Source: Apus apus
Lineage: Eukaryota; Chordata; Aves; Apodiformes; Apodidae
Assembly: GCF_020740795.1 (NCBI RefSeq)
Contig: NC_067282.1
Span: 170,468,274 to 170,532,273 of the forward strand
Length of the DNA: 64,000 nucleotides
Direction: 5' to 3'
The number at the start of each line of letters is the position of its first letter. Within the stretch, counting starts at the first letter, position 1. Under the pieces are notes generated by a model. That model was not told the origin of the DNA. It was given only the letters and a program-made list of their open reading frames with translations, and made no database searches. A program made the translations under genes and the position numbers. Below, in pieces: positions 59,959-64,000 of the stretch.

Positions 59959-62900
59959 CTGAAAAGTAAAACAAAAGCACAGTGAGAAACAAAGTTCTCT
60001 GATATCACTTAACAGTGATTTCACAGATGGTGAAAAAAATATTTTCAACAACAGAAATAGAACACAGGCAAAGCCTACATTCAGAAAGAGAGTGATGAAC
60101 ATACCCAGCTCTCATACTCAGCTTCTCCTATACTTATCTATGTGACCTTGCTGTGAAGTAATTCAGATTGCTGTGGATGCAGAGGAGTATGTTAAGTTTG
60201 TGTAATTAAAACCAAGGTGAATTCTAATTTAGCATATTACGTCCGTCAGGCCTAATTTTGTAATGAGATTTTGTTGTCTCCACTGACGCTGTACACGCTC
60301 TTTCCACACTCTTTCAGTGGAGTGTGTTGCTGTGGGGAAGCCCTCCCCCCTGGACATGAGTAGAAGCACAGCTCGGGCTGTGTGAGGGACACACAACCCC
60401 ATTTCAAGCCAGGGATTCTAACTTGAACCCTGATGAAGCCAGCAGGCTGGAAGGGGCAGTGGCTTCAGCCCTGGGAAGCTCTCGTTTGAGACCTCTAGCT
60501 GTACGAAAGCAATGCTGACCCTTGTGAGCCTGTTGACATGATTTCAGGGATGCCCATCAGGGAGCTGGTTGGGAACACGGTGGGGACAATTGGAGGCCAT
60601 GTCCATCTGCCTACATGGGACCTGGTGGTAAAGCAACAGGCTCTTCTACAGGTCTCCTTCCTGACTGCTCTCACCCAGGAACGGGAAACAGTCCCCCTGC
60701 GAACCAGGAAGCCCATCAAGGTGCCAGTGCCCTTCATCCCCACTGTGGGGAGGAAGAGGAGTACTGCTTAGGGAACTAACACATGCACAGTTAAAATACA
60801 CCACCACCACCCAGGTGATGTGACAACCCTTGTGGGTGCTAGGAGCAGCACAGAACAGTAAGACTACAGATAAAGGATGAAATCTTGAGACCAAGAACAC
60901 AAAAGGGCTTTTCTTACTTCAGTGGGGCAAAGCTGCTGCCTTCCCCACCCCCTAGGGCTTTCTGTTTTCAACGTGTATTAATTGCACCCAATGATTTTCT
61001 TCCTGCCCTTCCTTCCTGCCTGTTCCTAATCCCAGCCATGATTTCAGTGCCTCGCTTGGGCAGAAGCCAACATGCTGTCCCTCTGCATGGCCAAAAACCT
61101 AATTTTCATGACTGTAGTAGCAAATAACTGGAATATTTCTGAATAAACAGTTTAGTGTAACTGGCCTTCCAGAGCAATATTTCAGAGGGAAGGATCAATG
61201 AAAATGTAAATTAAATGTAACTGATTCAATTCAGACTGCCCACCACAAGTGTCCCATTTTAACAAGAGATGCTTTGTTTATTTTCAGTCTTTTTCTAATT
61301 CAACAGAATCCTATTGCTGTTTTATTTTTGTATCTGTGCCTCAGGCTCCAAGTTCTGCTCTCAAATAAATATGAGAAAAAAACTACGTGATGACTGGGTC
61401 TATCTTTATACTTCCGGCTGGACCCTTTTCTTTCCATTAAATTCCCTAGCAATGGAGAAGCTATTACCAAGGTACACATTTTACTGATGCTTTCTCCAGG
61501 TGGACTGCAAGCCCTGAACTCATTAATGGGCATTTGCTGCCTTTGGACAAATTAATTACTTGTTTCAAAGGAATTCCTCGTAATTACAGAATTTACTGAG
61601 CTCTTCAGTAATCTGCCAGTAGTGCTTTTCTGCTTTATTTTCTTTTTTTGCCTGCTGATTACACCTGTGCACATGTTTATTCCCAAACCACATGAAACCC
61701 GCAGACATTCTTAGAGGCTGACTGTTTTCTCCTGCTCAGAAATCCCCATATATTTTTGGCCATGCACTCTGCATTCATGTGACTCTCACACTCTGTAGCT
61801 CAATGAGATCTTCTGAAAGAGCTGCCAACTCACCAAATTTTCCATGAATTAGGTCCTGACACATCAATGAGAGGAAAGACAATGTCTGAAACAAGGCCAG
61901 CTCTGGCTTTCTGCCTAGTATGTGTCACAGTAATTCCACCAGCTGCCCTTCTACACAGCACTTCATACTTTTCAGACCACCAAAAAGCCCCTTGAATACT
62001 TTCAGTGATAGCTGGGGTTCAAGCTGCCAGTGTGTTTTCCCAGCCTCTGGCACCCAGTGGCTCTGGACTGGACCTAGAAAGTTTTTTGTGTGTGTTTGTT
62101 TTGTTTTGTTGTTATTTTTATGAATGGCTTTTGCAGGAGGCTCTGACTCCAGCACAAGCGTATCCAGCCATTCATAAAAAAGCAGAGGGAAAATATTGTA
62201 CTTTGCCCAGTTGGAAACTGCCTCTGATACTGACCAAGGCTTTCAAGAATCTTAGTCATTCAAGACCTTTGCTATTGTAGTGCTTCACGTTGAGAGCTCC
62301 CTGGCAGCACTCGCTTACTGCTGGCTTGTTTTCCACTGGATCTGGAGCTCAGCATGTGTTAAGTTTTCTCCCTTAGATGGGAGCAGCAAAGCAATGAAAG
62401 CTCAAAAGCAGTGCTCAGCCCCTCAGCTGGTATCGATGGCACATACCACCAACACACCAGGAGCTGTGCCCACTCATGTCACGCTGAGGGCTCCAGCTTG
62501 TGGCAGCTGAATCATTGCAAGTGCCGGTTTTCAGGGGCATTGTTTTTCCTGCATCAGCTCTCCCAACTGCAGAGCTATCTGGACAAATGCTGGCTGGATA
62601 AATCCAGCAAGGTCCAGTCCTAAGAGGATTGCTGTGTCTGCTCACTTAGGTCACCCCAAGACCAGAAGAACTGAGGCGTACAAGAGTAATGAGAAATTTC
62701 CAAAGCACTCCCTTTCATTTGTGTAACTGTTCTGAATGTGATGCCTTTGGAAACTTTTTGATGCACTACAGAAACAAATGCCTCAACTTGCTAAGCTTTG
62801 TGTTCTCTGAGTTAAGAGATCTTTTCAGGGCTTCAAAGGAGACACCTCTTATTCAGAAGTGTTACAGCCGCATGTTCAACTAGCTGGAAAGAAAGATAAA

Positions 62901-64000
62901 TTGTCTTGATTATGGAGAAGACTGGAACCACGAAAAAGCCAAGGACGAAAGGCTTTATAAAGATATGCTTTGGAGCCAAATAAAGTTGTAAGTAAGACAC
63001 AAGAACTCTCAACTATTATATATCCCTCCAGCAGCCTGCAGAGTAAGACCTTCTGCTCTGCTAGCAGCTCTCCCATGTTAAGGAAACTTCATGCAGTACC
63101 AGACTTCATGTTTTATTTTTATCCTTAGTTTAAAAAACAGGTAATGTATATTCAATGTATAGCAGCTAAAATTCCACACACTTTGAAGCAAAATTCAGGG
63201 ATTTTTTTACATCTTAATACAAGTACAAGTCAACCTTAAGTAGCGTTCTTAAATCTGTGTGAGAGTAAGAAAAAGTGACAGTGCTGGAAAAATCCTATGA
63301 CCATGTCATTTAAATGTCTGTCACACAAGCACAAATACAAAATACAGCAGAATTTCTTTTGCCATGTTTAAACTATTAAGTATGTGAGTTAAGGCAAAAT
63401 ATAATAATTTCAAACCTCAGGGTAAGATCCCTAACTTTGAGCAGAAAACCAAAACCAAAACCAAATACATCTAGAGAGGAAACTACACAAAGTTTTTGGT
63501 GGTTTTATTTTTGTTGTAGGTTACAGATGTTCAAGGCCCAACTGTTTATCTCCTCCAAGACACTTCTTCCACTCCTGCTCTGTCAGACATTCCTAATTTT
63601 ATTTTCAGATTCTGTTACTTTACTCTTTGTCAATAACTTAGATGCATGCTTAGAGCCTACTCAGTCACTGGTCAAACAATTTATTTGCCTTCTCTATGAG
63701 AACAAAAGAGCAGGCTCATGTGATGAGTCTATATTCACCTTGTACCAGCAGTCAAAAGGTGTATCAAATTCAATTTGTCACACTTCTCATTCGTTGGAGT
63801 ACTTCTTATCCTATGACTTTTCATGGTGTTATAAAAATAAGGAAGGACAAGTCTATGTCAACTAGTATGAGCAGTGCTGGAACTTATTTTTAATGATCAG
63901 AGACAAAAGCACTGGTTTGAATGAAAATCATCCCCTGACTGTTGTGCCTGAAGCTCCAAGGGCACACTCACAGTGCTCCTAGATTTTGTGTTCATCTTCC
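59959..64000 (-). other. HMGA2: HMGA2 intron 3 (3' end only)
   Basis: This is the last 4.0 kb of intron 3, ending in a T-rich acceptor (TTTTCAG) at exon 4. The third AT-hook exon, which would end in GRPRKW, was sought and is not here. The stretch is unique AT-rich sequence without recognisable repeats. The part at 61555-61680 (CGTAATTACAG, AATTTACTGAGC) has the look of conserved non-coding DNA, but that is only an impression. Confidence 0.85.

Larger units (their letters stand above)
38835..64000 (-). other. HMGA2: HMGA2 gene, 3' part (intron 3 to transcript end)
   Basis: This is the 3' portion of the gene for HMGA2, a small nuclear chromatin protein that binds the minor groove of AT-rich DNA through three AT-hooks. 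Its known roles are in embryonic growth and stem-cell proliferation. The gene reads right to left. The window holds part of intron 3, exon 4, intron 4 (17,873 bp) and the terminal exon with its 3' UTR. The AT-hook exons 1-3 and the promoter are outside the window to the right, which fits the very large intron 3 of mammalian HMGA2. Identification rests on exact residue matches of both exons to the known HMGA2 C-terminus, on splice sites in the correct phase, and on a 3' UTR that resembles the human one along its length. Transcript end is inferred from the last AATAAA. Confidence 0.95.

Noticed and set aside
59884..60102. 72-codon minus-strand frame read as one protein
   Set aside because: Only 33 bp of it are the HMGA2 exon. 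The rest is intron on either side of proper splice sites.
59959..64000. Search for the third AT-hook exon (GRPRKW) in the right end of the window
   Set aside because: No matching coding sequence with splice sites was found. Intron 3 of HMGA2 is known to be very large, so the exon is expected outside.
1..64000. CRISPR arrays, tRNA genes, bacterial operons or phage
   Set aside because: There is no regular spaced repeat array, no cloverleaf or A/B box arrangement that I could support, and the DNA is clearly vertebrate.

Overview
This window is vertebrate, and specifically avian, genomic DNA. It carries 3' ends of CR1 LINEs ending in the octamer-like ATTCTATGA tail typical of bird CR1. It also has a degenerate avian ERV-type LTR, very few other repeats, long AT-rich unique stretches and no bacterial-style gene packing. 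Nearly all long ORFs are chance reading frames. The CR1 and LTR types would suit a songbird or another modern bird, but the species cannot be fixed from the sequence.

The one gene I can identify is the 3' end of HMGA2 (high-mobility-group AT-hook 2), on the minus strand. Exon 4 (33 bp, encoding PQQVVQKKPAQ) lies at 59926-59958. The last coding exon (encoding EETEETSSQESAEED, then TAG) starts at 42052 and stops at 42005. Together they give the last 26 residues of the protein, and both have proper splice sites in phase 0. The three AT-hook exons lie beyond the right edge of the window. Both exons are far too short to show up as ORFs.

The 3' UTR runs from 42004 down to about 38835 (about 3.2 kb). 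It carries eight let-7 seed matches: one 8mer, three 7mer-m8 and four 7mer-A1. It ends with two AATAAA signals. Dense let-7 control of HMGA2 is the best-known feature of this gene in mammals, and this sequence shows the arrangement is kept in birds.

Layout from left to right: 1-38834 is intergenic DNA downstream of HMGA2, with an LTR and CR1 copies at 15-21 kb, a 21-base poly-C run at 22.4 kb and several stretches that look like conserved non-coding elements. 38835-42052 is the terminal exon. 42053-59925 is intron 4, which holds a small CpG-rich patch near 51 kb. 59926-59958 is exon 4, and 59959-64000 is part of the very large intron 3. I found no tRNA, rRNA, CRISPR array or second protein-coding gene.
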